From Erythrobacter sp. SDW2 (GTDB lineage: Bacteria > Pseudomonadota > Alphaproteobacteria > Sphingomonadales > Sphingomonadaceae), in contig NZ_CP090370.1 in assembly GCF_021431965.1 (NCBI RefSeq), forward strand, positions 868,001 through 932,000: a stretch of 64,000 nucleotides of DNA, written 5' to 3'. Below are positions 29,040 to 37,966 of this stretch, piece after piece (the first letter of the stretch is position 1; each line of letters begins with the position of its first letter). A program made the translations under genes and the position numbers. Below the pieces are notes generated by a model, which worked only from the letters and a program-made list of their open reading frames with translations, had not been told where the DNA came from and did not search any database.

Positions 29040-29607
29040 CCTGCAGCCAGTGGCCGTTGCGGTGCTGGCAGCGGGCCAGTCGAGACGGTTTGGGGCTGAC
29101 GACAAGCTGGCGGCGCAATTTCGCGGGACGATGCTGGGATTGCACGCGTGCCGCACACTCTCGCTGCTCCCTTTCGCCCAACGCTGGGTGATTGCCTCGG
29201 ACGCGCGGCATCCTTGCGGCAAGGGTTGGCGCGAAGCCGGATTTACTGTTGTTCCCAATCCGCATGCCGGGACTGGCATGGGCAGCTCTGTCGCACTGGC
29301 CGCGAAGCTGGCCCAGGACGCAGGCGTAACTGCACTGCTGATCGCGCTGGCGGATATGCCCTTGGTTCCCGCATCCCATTTCGCTGACTTGCTGGAGCAT
29401 GCACGCCCCGATGCGCTGGTCACATCGCACAATGGTACGTCGCCAACGCCGCCTGCGCTTTTCGGTAGTGCCCATTTTCCGCAACTTAAGGAAGCGACCG
29501 GCGACACCGGGGCGCGGGCCTTGGTCTCTGGCGCGGAAGCTCTCACCTGCGAATCCGAATGGCTGGTCGATATCGACGACCCTTCGGCGCTCGCCCGCTA
29601 CTCTTGA
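29032..29607 (+). CDS. mocA: MobA-like molybdenum cofactor nucleotidyltransferase (MocA type)
   Basis: 191-aa NTP transferase that by family would attach CMP to molybdopterin, giving the MCD form used by xanthine dehydrogenase-type enzymes. The N-terminal nucleotide-binding motif LAAGQSRRFGADDKL, the central NPHAGTGMGSSVALAA, and the LADMPLVPA metal site are all present. The start (TTG, 29032) overlaps the xdhC end by 8 bases. It closes the molybdo-hydroxylase operon. Confidence 0.9.
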   Translation: MASLQPVAVAVLAAGQSRRFGADDKLAAQFRGTMLGLHACRTLSLLPFAQRWVIASDARHPCGKGWREAGFTVVPNPHAGTGMGSSVALAAKLAQDAGVTALLIALADMPLVPASHFADLLEHARPDALVTSHNGTSPTPPALFGSAHFPQLKEATGDTGARALVSGAEALTCESEWLVDIDDPSALARYS

Positions 29608-29705
29608 CCGCCGCGCCATGACGTTCGTCGAACGCGGCATTGGCATTGCTGTGCGCGCTGCCTAGAACTTCGCGCCAACAGAACATCCAACCGGGGGATT
29701 GTCTC

Positions 29706-32700
29706 ATGAAAACTATTCACGCCCTGCTGGCGACCAGCGCGCTTGTGCTGTTGCCGGCCACCGCCTTTGCCCAGGACGCCGCGCCGGAGCCTGCCGAAGC
29801 GGCCGCGCCCGCTGCTGCATCGGCAGAGGACGCCAAGAAAGACGAGAAGTGGGACGTCAACGCCCCCCAAGGCGCCACCATCAGGCAGGTGCCGATCCAG
29901 ACCGATGAAGGCACCTGGATGGATGTCGATGTCTCGCCTGACGGACAGACGCTCGCCTTCACCCTACTGGGCGATATCTACACCATGCCGATCTCGGGCG
30001 GTACGCCGACGCGGATTGCGGAGGGGATGGCGTGGGAGGTCCACCCGCGCTTCTCGCCCGATGGCAAGCGGATCGCCTTCACTTCCGACCGCGGCGGTGG
30101 CGACAACATCTGGCTGATGAACGCGGACGGCAGCGACAAGAAGCAGCTGACCAAGGAAGACTTCCGTCTGCTCAACCAGCCGAGCTGGAGCCCGGATGGC
30201 GAGTACATCGTCGCCAAGAAGCATTTCACCACCGGCCGCTCGCTCGGCACGGGCGAAGTCTGGCTCTACCATGTCTCTGGCGGGGGCGGCGTCAAGCTGG
30301 TCGAGCGGCCCAACGAGGCGCACCAGAAGGAACTGGGCGAACCGGTCTATGCGCCCGATGGCAAGTCGATCTATTTCACTCGCAACGACACCGGCGGGCC
30401 GATTTTCGAGTATGCGCAGGATTCGAATGCCGGCATCTTCGTGATCGAGAAATACGACATCGAAAGCGGCGAGCGCAGCACGGCGGTCGATGGCTATGGC
30501 GGCGCGGTTCGTCCGGCTCCGTCGCCAGATGGCAAGAGCATCGCCTTCGTCCGCCGAGACAAGGACCAGTCGCAGCTGTGGATCAAGGATTTGGCCAGCG
30601 GCGCGGAAAAGATGATCTACGGCAAGCTCGACCTCGACGTGCAGGAGACCTGGGCCGTCACCGGTGTCTATCCCAACATGGACTGGACCCCTGATGGCCG
30701 GTCGATCGTGTTCTGGGCCGGTGGCAAGCTCCGCCGCGTAGACAAGGACGGTTCGGGCGAAGCGGTGATCCCGTTCCGGATCGACGATACCCGCGACATC
30801 GCCGATGCGCCGCATCCGGTGATCCCGGTCGCGCCGGAAAGTTTTACGACATCGATCCCGCGCTTCGCTACGGTTTCACCCGATGGCTCTTCTGTCGTCT
30901 ACGAAACGCTGGGCAAGCTTTATACCCGGCCGGTGAGCGGAGGCACGCCCAAACGGCTGTTCTCGGCCGAGGGGCTGGAGGCCTGGCCGTCGTTCAGCCG
31001 CGACGGCAAGAGCATCACATTCGTGCGCTGGACCGACGACGGACTGGGCAGGGTCGTCGTTGCCAATGCCAACGGCGGGGGCGAGCGGGTGGTGACGAGC
31101 CAGCCGGGGCATTATGCCGTTCCGAAATTCTCTCCCGACGGCAAGACCATCGTGTTCGAGAAGCGCGGCGGGGGTTACCTCACCGCGCCGGAATATTCCG
31201 ACGCGCAGGGTGTTTATCGCGTCGCTGCGAGTGGCGGCACGCCTGCACTGGTGTCCGATAGCGGCGCTGCGCCGCAGTTCGGGGCCGACAACGACCGGCT
31301 GTTCATGGTCGAAGGCGGCGGGGGCGGCATCTCGCTGGTTTCAACCGACCTGAGCGGAGAAGCCAAGCGGACCCATGCCAAAGGCGACCTGGCCAGCGAA
31401 TTCCACGTCTCGCCCGACGGCAAGCTGCTTGCCTTCCGCCAGAACTACGAGGTCTTCGCGATGCCGCTGATGCCCGGCGGGCAAGCGGTAGGCGTGGGCG
31501 AGAATGGCGGATCGCTGCCGGTTACCAGAGCCTCGACCGGAGGGGCGGACTACATCGGTTGGGCCGACGGCGGCAAGACCCTGACCTGGACGATGGGGCC
31601 GGTGCTTTACCGGGCTAACACCGATGCGTTTTTTGCCGACGCGCCGGGGTCGGGTGCGAAGTTCACGCCGCCATCCGACGGTATCTCGCTGGCCATGACC
31701 CAGCGTGCGGCCAAGCCAAGCGGGACCGTGGTGCTGACGGGGGCCAAGCTCCTCACCATGGCGGGCGACGGTGCTGGCGCAATCGAGAACGGCACGATCG
31801 TGATCGAGGGCGATCGCATCACGGCGGTGTTCGACAGCACGACCGCCCGCTTCGCCCCGCCGGCCGGGGCGAAGGTCATCGATATGTCAGGCAAGGTCAT
31901 CATGCCGGGCCTGGTCGATGCCCATGCCCACGGACCGCAGGGGGTTGGTGACCTGATCCCGGAACAGAACTGGTCGCTGATCCAGAACCTCGCACTTGGC
32001 ACAACGACGATCCACGATCCCTCGTCACAGGCGAGCATGATCTTCGCCGCATCGGAGCGCCAGCGGGCCGGTATGCTGCTGGGGCCGCGGATCTTCTCGA
32101 CCGGCGAGATCATCTATGGTGCCAAGTCGCCCAGCGTCTATGCCCGCATCGACAGTTATGAAGACGCGCTGGCCCATGTCCGCCGGATCAAGGCCCAGGG
32201 CGGCATCTCGGTCAAGAACTACAACCAGCCGCGTCGCGAACAACGCCAGATGGTCGTCCGCGCCGCCGCTGAAGAAAACATGCTGGTTGTGGCTGAGGGC
32301 GGCTCGCTGTTCGGCATGGACATGAATCTGGTGGCCGACGGAAATTCTACGGTCGAGCACAATGTCCCGGCTGATGTGTTCTATGAGGACGTGCTGCAGT
32401 TCTTCGGCCAGAGCAACAGCAACTACACCCCGACGCTGGTGGTGACCTATGGCGGGCTGGCGGGAGATCCCTACTGGCGGCAGGCGACGGATGTGTGGCT
32501 CAATCCGCTGATGGTTCATACGCCGACCAAGATGCTGCTTGCCGAAACGGCGCGTCGGACGAAGGCGCCTGAATGGGCCTTCGTCGATGACAATGCGGCG
32601 CGCGAAGCCAAGAAACTGGCGGACCGCGGCGTGAAGGTCAGCATCGGCGCGCATGGCCAGCAGGCCGGGATTGCGGCGCATTGGGAGCTGTGGAGCTTCG

Positions 32701-32963
32701 TGCGCGGCGGCATGACCCCGGTCGAGGCGCTGCGGGCAGGAACCATCGTTCCCGCGCAATCGCTTGGCATGGCGGCGGATATCGGCAGCCTCGAAGTCGG
32801 CAAGCTCGCCGACCTGGTAGTGCTCGATGCAGACCCCAGCGTGGATATCCGCAATTCGGACAAGATCGCCCAAGTGATGCTCGGCGGTCGGCTCTACGAT
32901 GCCAAGACCATGGACGAGGTCGAGACCGGCACTGCCAAGCGCAAGCCCTATTGGTGGGAATGA
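29706..32963 (+). CDS. Exported TolB-type propeller / amidohydrolase fusion protein
   Basis: 1085-aa periplasmic hydrolase. A Sec signal peptide (ends ATAFA) is followed by an Ala/Glu/Pro linker. A WD40-like (PD40) beta-propeller spans about residues 55-640, with recurring S/P-DGKxIAF units. The C-terminal amidohydrolase domain (about 655-1085) carries the metal motif DAHAHG, a candidate carbamylated Lys in GGISVKNY, and metal His in STVEHNVP and IGAHGQQ. By family it is a periplasmic imidase or peptidase-like enzyme; the substrate is unknown. It follows a 98-bp gap after the molybdenum operon and runs convergent to the GGSCF gene. Confidence 0.92.
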   Translation: MKTIHALLATSALVLLPATAFAQDAAPEPAEAAAPAAASAEDAKKDEKWDVNAPQGATIRQVPIQTDEGTWMDVDVSPDGQTLAFTLLGDIYTMPISGGTPTRIAEGMAWEVHPRFSPDGKRIAFTSDRGGGDNIWLMNADGSDKKQLTKEDFRLLNQPSWSPDGEYIVAKKHFTTGRSLGTGEVWLYHVSGGGGVKLVERPNEAHQKELGEPVYAPDGKSIYFTRNDTGGPIFEYAQDSNAGIFVIEKYDIESGERSTAVDGYGGAVRPAPSPDGKSIAFVRRDKDQSQLWIKDLASGAEKMIYGKLDLDVQETWAVTGVYPNMDWTPDGRSIVFWAGGKLRRVDKDGSGEAVIPFRIDDTRDIADAPHPVIPVAPESFTTSIPRFATVSPDGSSVVYETLGKLYTRPVSGGTPKRLFSAEGLEAWPSFSRDGKSITFVRWTDDGLGRVVVANANGGGERVVTSQPGHYAVPKFSPDGKTIVFEKRGGGYLTAPEYSDAQGVYRVAASGGTPALVSDSGAAPQFGADNDRLFMVEGGGGGISLVSTDLSGEAKRTHAKGDLASEFHVSPDGKLLAFRQNYEVFAMPLMPGGQAVGVGENGGSLPVTRASTGGADYIGWADGGKTLTWTMGPVLYRANTDAFFADAPGSGAKFTPPSDGISLAMTQRAAKPSGTVVLTGAKLLTMAGDGAGAIENGTIVIEGDRITAVFDSTTARFAPPAGAKVIDMSGKVIMPGLVDAHAHGPQGVGDLIPEQNWSLIQNLALGTTTIHDPSSQASMIFAASERQRAGMLLGPRIFSTGEIIYGAKSPSVYARIDSYEDALAHVRRIKAQGGISVKNYNQPRREQRQMVVRAAAEENMLVVAEGGSLFGMDMNLVADGNSTVEHNVPADVFYEDVLQFFGQSNSNYTPTLVVTYGGLAGDPYWRQATDVWLNPLMVHTPTKMLLAETARRTKAPEWAFVDDNAAREAKKLADRGVKVSIGAHGQQAGIAAHWELWSFVRGGMTPVEALRAGTIVPAQSLGMAADIGSLEVGKLADLVVLDADPSVDIRNSDKIAQVMLGGRLYDAKTMDEVETGTAKRKPYWWE

Positions 32964-32969
32964 CCGAGC

Positions 32970-33893
32970 CTAGCCCGCGCGCCTGAGCATCTGCTGCGGC
33001 GCGCGGGTTATGGCCGGGCGAGTCGGACGCTCGTGCCGCAGCCGCCCGCTGTTCTTGCCCAGCACCAGCGCCAGTTCGGTACGGCGCAGCGTGTCTTCGG
33101 CGCAGCGACTGAACTCGGCGATCCCGGCAGAGGCAGAGAGGGGCAGGGTGACCTTGCCCGCGCGCAATTCAGCGGCAAAGACATGCTGAACCTCGTGGCA
33201 CAGGCGGGATGCCTCGGCGTGACCGGTATCGACCAGCAGCACGGCAAAGCAGCTTCCGCCGATACGGGAAACGGTATCGCCCTTGCGCATCACTGTGCGA
33301 AGGACCTCGGTGAAGCCGGCCAGCACTTCGTCCCCGAAGCGATGCCCCAGCCGGTGGTTGATGGCGCGGAAATGATCGATCGCCAACAGCGCCAGGGTTC
33401 CCTCAAGGCCTTGCGTCGTCACATGGCCAAGCATGGCATCGAAGGCGATGCGATTGGTCAGGCCCGTCAACGGGTCGGTCATGCGCGCGGTAAACAGCCG
33501 GTCCTCCAGCATCCGCCGTTCATGCACGTCGTGCAGAATGCCGAGCACGTCGCGTCGTCCGTCTCGCTCGCGTGCGGGGACGAGTCGCATCGCATACCAG
33601 CGACCGTCGTGCGATCCGCCCGCGACTCGGAACTCGGTCCAGCCACGCTCGGCGTTGCCTGCTGCGGCTAACGCCAGCTCCGCCTCCACCGCGCGCAGGT
33701 GATCATACGCCACCAGGTCCTGCAGTCGCGGCGGGATCAGGACTGCGGGAAGGGGCTCGCCAAGCATGGCAATGCCCTGCGAGGCATGGACGATGAAGCC
33801 GTCGCTATCCGTCTTGAAGAGAATGTCACTTGCAGTACCCGAAACCAGCTCGCACAGTTGCGCGAGTTCCCCTGCTGAAAAATCCAGCATCAT
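32970..33893 (-). CDS. PAS - degenerate GGDEF protein (GGSCF) with intact I-site; probable c-di-GMP receptor
   Basis: 307-aa soluble protein: a PAS-like domain (about 10-125) and a GGDEF-fold domain (about 137-285). The active-site motif reads GGSCF (212-216), so both acidic catalytic residues are lost, and the usual ND is NH (179-180). The allosteric I-site RxxD is kept (Arg203-Asp206), five residues before the motif, the spacing seen in regulated cyclases. A non-catalytic receptor of the PopA kind is the natural reading. Its promoter must lie in the AT-rich segment upstream. The PilZ-HTH gene is next on the same strand. Confidence 0.9.
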   Translation of the reverse strand: MMLDFSAGELAQLCELVSGTASDILFKTDSDGFIVHASQGIAMLGEPLPAVLIPPRLQDLVAYDHLRAVEAELALAAAGNAERGWTEFRVAGGSHDGRWYAMRLVPARERDGRRDVLGILHDVHERRMLEDRLFTARMTDPLTGLTNRIAFDAMLGHVTTQGLEGTLALLAIDHFRAINHRLGHRFGDEVLAGFTEVLRTVMRKGDTVSRIGGSCFAVLLVDTGHAEASRLCHEVQHVFAAELRAGKVTLPLSASAGIAEFSRCAEDTLRRTELALVLGKNSGRLRHERPTRPAITRAPQQMLRRAG

Positions 33894-33940
33894 ACTATCT
33901 TTGCCCCCAAAGACCCGCCCGCAATGTTCTTGCGACCGCT

Positions 33941-34016
33941 ATTTATAGTTTCCCTGTTAGTCGATTTATATAACTTGCCTTACTTAAGAATCGACTTGAT
34001 TGGTATTAACTATAAT
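33941..34016. promoter_or_regulatory. AT-rich intergenic segment with nested inverted repeats (candidate operator/promoter)
   Basis: Within an AT-rich stretch unlike the rest of the window, an outer pair ttatagtt (33943-33950) / aactataa (34008-34015) encloses an inner pair agtcgatt (33959-33966) / aatcgact (33989-33996). The two pairs are almost concentric (centres 33979 and 33977.5). It sits upstream of the degenerate GGDEF gene and directly downstream of the PilZ-HTH gene, a position suited to a regulator-binding site. Confidence 0.5.
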
Positions 34017-34040
34017 TTGCAGACGCGGGCAATGATTCTC

Positions 34041-34703
34041 TTAAAGGTCGATCATGATCCTTACTTGTTGTGGGCTGCACCCGTAGGCATCGGCGATGAC
34101 CTGGCGGGCTTCGGCGATGGCTGCTTCGGCGTGGCTGATGTCGCGGCCCGTGATGAGTTCGGCCTCGGCCACGCCCAGTGTGTCGGCCAGTGCGCCGATG
34201 CGGCTGGCAACGGGTTGTGATCGGTCATGTTCCCACGCCCAGACGGTTGGCTTGCTGACGCCCAACTGCTCCGCCACCTGTGCCAGCGTTAGCCCGCGCT
34301 TCTGCCGCAAGGTGGCAAGCCGCTTGCCGAGCGAGCCGAGCGCGGGGCCCTGCGCTGGTGGCGTTTGCTCGGGAGGGGCGATAGCGCTCTTGAGCTCTGA
34401 TGCGCTGAGCACGGCGAGTGACAGTGGCTGGTCGAAGCGGCAGCCGTGGAGCGAGGCGCTGCGCCACACGACACGGGCTGGCGTCGGGCCCGCAAGCGGC
34501 AGGTCGATCATCACTTTTTCGCCCTTTTCCAGCCTCACATCGCTCTCCAGCATCAGCCCGCTGGCGGAGATGTTGTGCAGCCGCACCAGCGTTTCTTCGC
34601 CATTCGCCCGCAGGCCCTCCGTGGCGAGCCGGACCGCCCGGCGCGGCGAATCGCGCCCACTATCGGCATTGGATGTTGGAACGAGAAGTCCGGGAATGGC
34701 CAC
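34041..34703 (-). CDS. PilZ domain fused to a Cro/C1-type helix-turn-helix: candidate c-di-GMP-responsive transcription factor
   Basis: 220-aa protein. The N-terminal PilZ domain (about 18-110) retains both c-di-GMP motifs: RxxxR (Arg21-Arg25) and NxSxxG (Asn44, Ser46, Gly49). After a Pro/Gln linker, residues about 124-185 form a Cro/C1-type HTH (LATLRQKRGLTLAQVAEQLG, then VSKPTVWAWEHDRSQP as recognition helix region). A short helical tail follows. By architecture it should bind DNA under c-di-GMP control. It lies upstream of the GGSCF protein on the same strand with a 147-bp gap. Domain calls are firm; the regulatory role is inference. Confidence 0.9.
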   Translation of the reverse strand: MAIPGLLVPTSNADSGRDSPRRAVRLATEGLRANGEETLVRLHNISASGLMLESDVRLEKGEKVMIDLPLAGPTPARVVWRSASLHGCRFDQPLSLAVLSASELKSAIAPPEQTPPAQGPALGSLGKRLATLRQKRGLTLAQVAEQLGVSKPTVWAWEHDRSQPVASRIGALADTLGVAEAELITGRDISHAEAAIAEARQVIADAYGCSPQQVRIMIDL

Positions 34704-34799
34704 GTCGAGATTCTCCTGTTGGGGGAGGAGAAAGCTCGGCCCGATAGCGTTAAGCCGGCGTTAGGAGACGAAGTTAACGGCGCGCAAACGTTACCTGCG

Positions 34800-35498
34800 T
34801 CAGCGGAACCGGCGGTCGAGCCACTTCGCGCCTAGGACACCGCCTGTGATCAGAAACGGCACCAGGACAAAGCTGAGCGTCACCTTGGCCAGCACTTGCC
34901 CGATCAGCAGGTTGGTGATGTCGAATTCGCCATAAAAGGCGAGAGTGACGAAGATGACTGAATCGATTGCTTGGCTGAGCGCCGATGCTACCGCACCGCG
35001 GATCATCAGGCTGGCAGTGCTTCCGTCCGGCCCGGCCTTGCCCGCCAGCTTGGAGAAGATCCAGATGTTGAGCAGCAGCGACGTGATGTAGGCGGCAGGC
35101 CCCGCCATCAGGATACGCGGAGTTTGGCCCAGCACGCGCTCGAACGCGGCGAGGTCCTCGCCGCGGAACTGGATCATCTCGGGCGAGGGCGGTAAGCTCA
35201 GGACAAGCCCGATCAAGGCCGCCGAGAGCGCCAGCGGCAGGAAACCGATCCAGACCAGCTTGTTGGCAGTGGCCTTGCCGTAGAGCTGGGCGATGGTGCT
35301 GGAGATTACCACCAGCAGCAGGAACGGGAAAATTCCCGCTTCCACGGCCAGCGGGCTTGGCCATAGCTGTACCTGCTTATAAGCGACCACGCCTGCCAGC
35401 ACAGTCATCCCGCCGTAGAGCACGAGATAGGTAAAAAGGCCGACGGGGAGGCGGGGTGCGGCACTGGCTTGCGGCGCGGCGGCGGTGGTCTGTTCCAT
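34800..35498 (-). CDS. yhhQ: Queuosine precursor transporter (YhhQ/VUT family)
   Basis: 232-aa inner-membrane protein with about six transmembrane helices, of the ECF-like VUT_1 family that imports queuosine precursors for tRNA modification. Conserved family features include STIAQLYGKATANKLVWIGF near the second helix and SQAIDSVIFVTLAFYG near the fifth. It ends in a basic tail (KWLDRRFR). It stands alone; no preQ1-type aptamer is recognisable in the 160 bp upstream. Confidence 0.88.
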   Translation of the reverse strand: MEQTTAAAPQASAAPRLPVGLFTYLVLYGGMTVLAGVVAYKQVQLWPSPLAVEAGIFPFLLLVVISSTIAQLYGKATANKLVWIGFLPLALSAALIGLVLSLPPSPEMIQFRGEDLAAFERVLGQTPRILMAGPAAYITSLLLNIWIFSKLAGKAGPDGSTASLMIRGAVASALSQAIDSVIFVTLAFYGEFDITNLLIGQVLAKVTLSFVLVPFLITGGVLGAKWLDRRFR

Positions 35499-35659
35499 TG
35501 CGGAGGCATAGGCGAGACAAGGGCCCCAAGGGAAGAGTCTGCCACCCGGCCGCGGCGTAGTTTCCCACGGCTGGACATTCGTGCCCCGTCCCTGCGATTG
35601 ACTGTCAAGCGCCGAGCGGCGAAGGGGGCAAAGTTCTTCTTCGTTACGAAAGAAACTGC

Positions 35660-36967
35660 ATGCCGCCCTTCGTGACCAGCATCCTCGGTATTCTTGCCAT
35701 CCTCGGCCTCGCCTTCCTGCTGTCGAGCGGCAAGAAGCGGATCAAGCTGCGGATCGTTGGGGCAGCGTTTGCCCTGCAGGCGCTGATGGCGTTCCTGGTG
35801 CTGGGCACCAGCGGCGGACGGCGGGTGATCCAGGGTATGGCCGATGGTGTCGCCGCGCTGCTGAGCTATGCCAACAAGGGAACGGAGTTCCTGTTCGGGG
35901 CCGACAATCCGCTCGCCAACACCTTCGCGCTGGGCGCGCTGCCCGTGATCGTGTTCTTCGCCGCGCTGGTCTCGATCCTCTATTACCTCGGCATCATGCA
36001 GCGGGTGGTGCGCTGGGTCGGTGGCGCGATCGGCTGGGTTACCGGGATCAGCCAGGTCGAATCACTCGGCGCGGCGGCGAACATCTTCGTCGGCCAGTCG
36101 GAAAGCCCGTTGGTGGTGCGGCCTTATCTCGCCGCACTCAGCCCAAGTCGTCTCTTCACATTGATGGCGGTCGGCATGGCCGGGGTCGCCGGGACAATCC
36201 TTGCTGCGTATGCCGGGCTACTGGGCGAGGAATACCTGCCCTACCTGCTCGCCGCCGCCTTCATGTCGGCCCCGGGCGGGATCCTGATGGCCAAGATCAT
36301 CATGCCCGACGAGGACGGCGGCACGCCCGAGGCGGAAGGCAACATCACGCTCCCCGCCGCGCGCATCAGCGGCGACGGACCGGCGGCGATCACCGAGGGT
36401 GACAAGCCGCACGAGGTCGCCGTGGCCGAGACTTTCGAGGAAGGGCACCGCCCCGCCAACATCATCGAGGCGGCCGCGCAAGGGGCACAGACCGGCGTCA
36501 AGCTGGCCGTTGCCGTCGGAGCCATGGTGCTTGCCTTTGTGGCACTGGTGGCGCTTGCGAACGGCCTGCTGGGTGCAGTTGGCGGTCTGTTCGGATTGCC
36601 CGATCTCAGCTTCCAGCAGATCCTGGGCTACGTCTTTGCCCCGGTCATGTTCCTGATCGGCATTCCCTGGGCAGAGGCGGGCACCGCCGGGGGGCTGTTC
36701 GGAACCAAGATCGTGCTCAACGAATTCGTCGCCTTCATCGAGCTGGGCCAGCTGGAGACGCTTTCTGAACGCAGCCGCGCCATCATCACCTTTGCGCTAT
36801 GCGGCTTCGCCAATTTCAGCTCGATCGCGATCCAGATGGCAGTCACCGGCGGGCTTGCGCCCAATCAAAGACCGGTTATTGCCAAGCTCGGTATCAAGGC
36901 CCTTGCCGCCGGCTCGCTCGCCAATTTGATGAGCGCAGCACTGGCGGGTCTGTTCCTCCCCTATTAA
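35660..36967 (+). CDS. nupC: Concentrative nucleoside transporter (CNT/NupC family)
   Basis: 435-aa ion-coupled nucleoside importer. Family motifs are all visible: GQSESPLVVRPY (about 155), NEFVAFIEL (about 354) and CGFANFSSI (about 380). Around ten hydrophobic helices are interrupted by a charged cytoplasmic loop (about 215-275, Asp/Glu-rich). It is nine bases upstream of the 2OG oxygenase gene and is probably cotranscribed with it. Confidence 0.92.
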   Translation: MPPFVTSILGILAILGLAFLLSSGKKRIKLRIVGAAFALQALMAFLVLGTSGGRRVIQGMADGVAALLSYANKGTEFLFGADNPLANTFALGALPVIVFFAALVSILYYLGIMQRVVRWVGGAIGWVTGISQVESLGAAANIFVGQSESPLVVRPYLAALSPSRLFTLMAVGMAGVAGTILAAYAGLLGEEYLPYLLAAAFMSAPGGILMAKIIMPDEDGGTPEAEGNITLPAARISGDGPAAITEGDKPHEVAVAETFEEGHRPANIIEAAAQGAQTGVKLAVAVGAMVLAFVALVALANGLLGAVGGLFGLPDLSFQQILGYVFAPVMFLIGIPWAEAGTAGGLFGTKIVLNEFVAFIELGQLETLSERSRAIITFALCGFANFSSIAIQMAVTGGLAPNQRPVIAKLGIKALAAGSLANLMSAALAGLFLPY

Positions 36968-36976
36968 GTAGACGCC

Positions 36977-37906
36977 ATGCCAACTATCGCTTCCGTTTCG
37001 CTTGACCAGCCGCTCGAGAGTATCGCCGACGAGCTGGGCCATTCCTTCGCTGAATTCGGCTTCGCGGTGATCCGCGACCATGGCATTCCGCAAGAGCTGA
37101 TCGACCGTGCCGAGGAAATGTCCAAGGCCTTCTTCGCGCTGCCTGACGAAACCAAGCTGCAGTACAAGATCCCCGGCGGCGGCGGTGCGCGCGGCTATAC
37201 GCCGTTCGGGACCGAGAAGGCCAAGGATGCCAAGGTCCATGATCTGAAGGAATTCTGGCATGTCGGCCGTTCGCTGCCGGAAGGCCACCCGCTGGCCGAA
37301 TTCATGGCGCCCAATGTGTGGCCGCACGAGGTCGAGGGTTTCGAACAAACCTTCGAGGCACTCTATGCAGCATTCGAAAAGGCCGGCCTGCGCGTACTGG
37401 AGGCAATCGCCATCCATCTCGGGCTGGATCGCAACTACTTCGAAGACACCGTCAAGGACGGCAATTCGGTGATGCGGCTGCTGCGCTATCCCCCGCTCGA
37501 AGGCAAGGAAGCCGAAGGCGCGATCCGCGCCGCAGCCCATGGCGATATCAACACCATCACGCTGTTGCTGGGTGCGGAGGAAGCCGGGCTGGAACTGCTG
37601 ACCAAACAAGGCGAATGGCTTGCCGTGAACCCGCCGCCGGGCGCGCTGGCGGTCAATATCGGCGACATGCTCGACCGGCTGACCAACGGCAAGCTGCGTT
37701 CGACCACCCACCGCGTCGTTAACCCGCGCGGCGAGGCGGCCTACCGGGCGCGTTACTCGATGCCGTTCTTCCTGCATTTCCGGCCCGACTTCATGATCGA
37801 GCCGCTGGCGTCATGCCCCGAGTCCGTCACCGGCAACGTGCCGCAGCCGCCGATTTCGTCGCACGAGTTCCTGCTCCAGCGCCTGCGCGAGATCAATTTG
37901 GCCTGA
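36977..37906 (+). CDS. 2-oxoglutarate/Fe(II) oxygenase, isopenicillin N synthase family
   Basis: 309-aa non-heme iron oxygenase. The N-terminal DIOX_N domain has the FAVIRDHGIP segment. The catalytic core has iron ligands His188 and Asp190 (HGD) and His245 (TTHRVVNP), and the 2-oxoglutarate-binding RxS (Arg259, Ser261). Length is typical. The substrate is not predictable; the pairing with a nucleoside transporter hints at a nucleoside- or base-derived substrate, but that is speculative. Confidence 0.92.
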   Translation: MPTIASVSLDQPLESIADELGHSFAEFGFAVIRDHGIPQELIDRAEEMSKAFFALPDETKLQYKIPGGGGARGYTPFGTEKAKDAKVHDLKEFWHVGRSLPEGHPLAEFMAPNVWPHEVEGFEQTFEALYAAFEKAGLRVLEAIAIHLGLDRNYFEDTVKDGNSVMRLLRYPPLEGKEAEGAIRAAAHGDINTITLLLGAEEAGLELLTKQGEWLAVNPPPGALAVNIGDMLDRLTNGKLRSTTHRVVNPRGEAAYRARYSMPFFLHFRPDFMIEPLASCPESVTGNVPQPPISSHEFLLQRLREINLA

Positions 37907-37948
37907 GAACTGTGCCGGAGCTGCCGGGGGAGTCAGAATCTCTGATTG

Positions 37949-37966
37949 TGTTGCATTGCAGCAACA
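37949..37966. promoter_or_regulatory. Inverted repeat upstream of the Oar-like receptor gene
   Basis: tgttgc (37949-37954) and gcaaca (37961-37966) form perfect 6-bp arms around attgca. It lies about 185 bp upstream of the receptor ATG in a 244-bp gap otherwise without genes, and could be an operator. No matching regulator gene is recognisable nearby. Confidence 0.3.

Noticed and set aside
29622-29634. LexA-like box (cgttcgtcgaacg)
   Set aside because: The short palindrome has GTTC-GAAC inverted with a 3-nt spacer, not the alphaproteobacterial LexA spacing, and no SOS gene follows.
33924-34220. 98-codon plus-strand frame covering the AT-rich segment and the end of the PilZ-HTH gene
   Set aside because: No ribosome-binding site or domain, and most of it is antisense to a confident gene.
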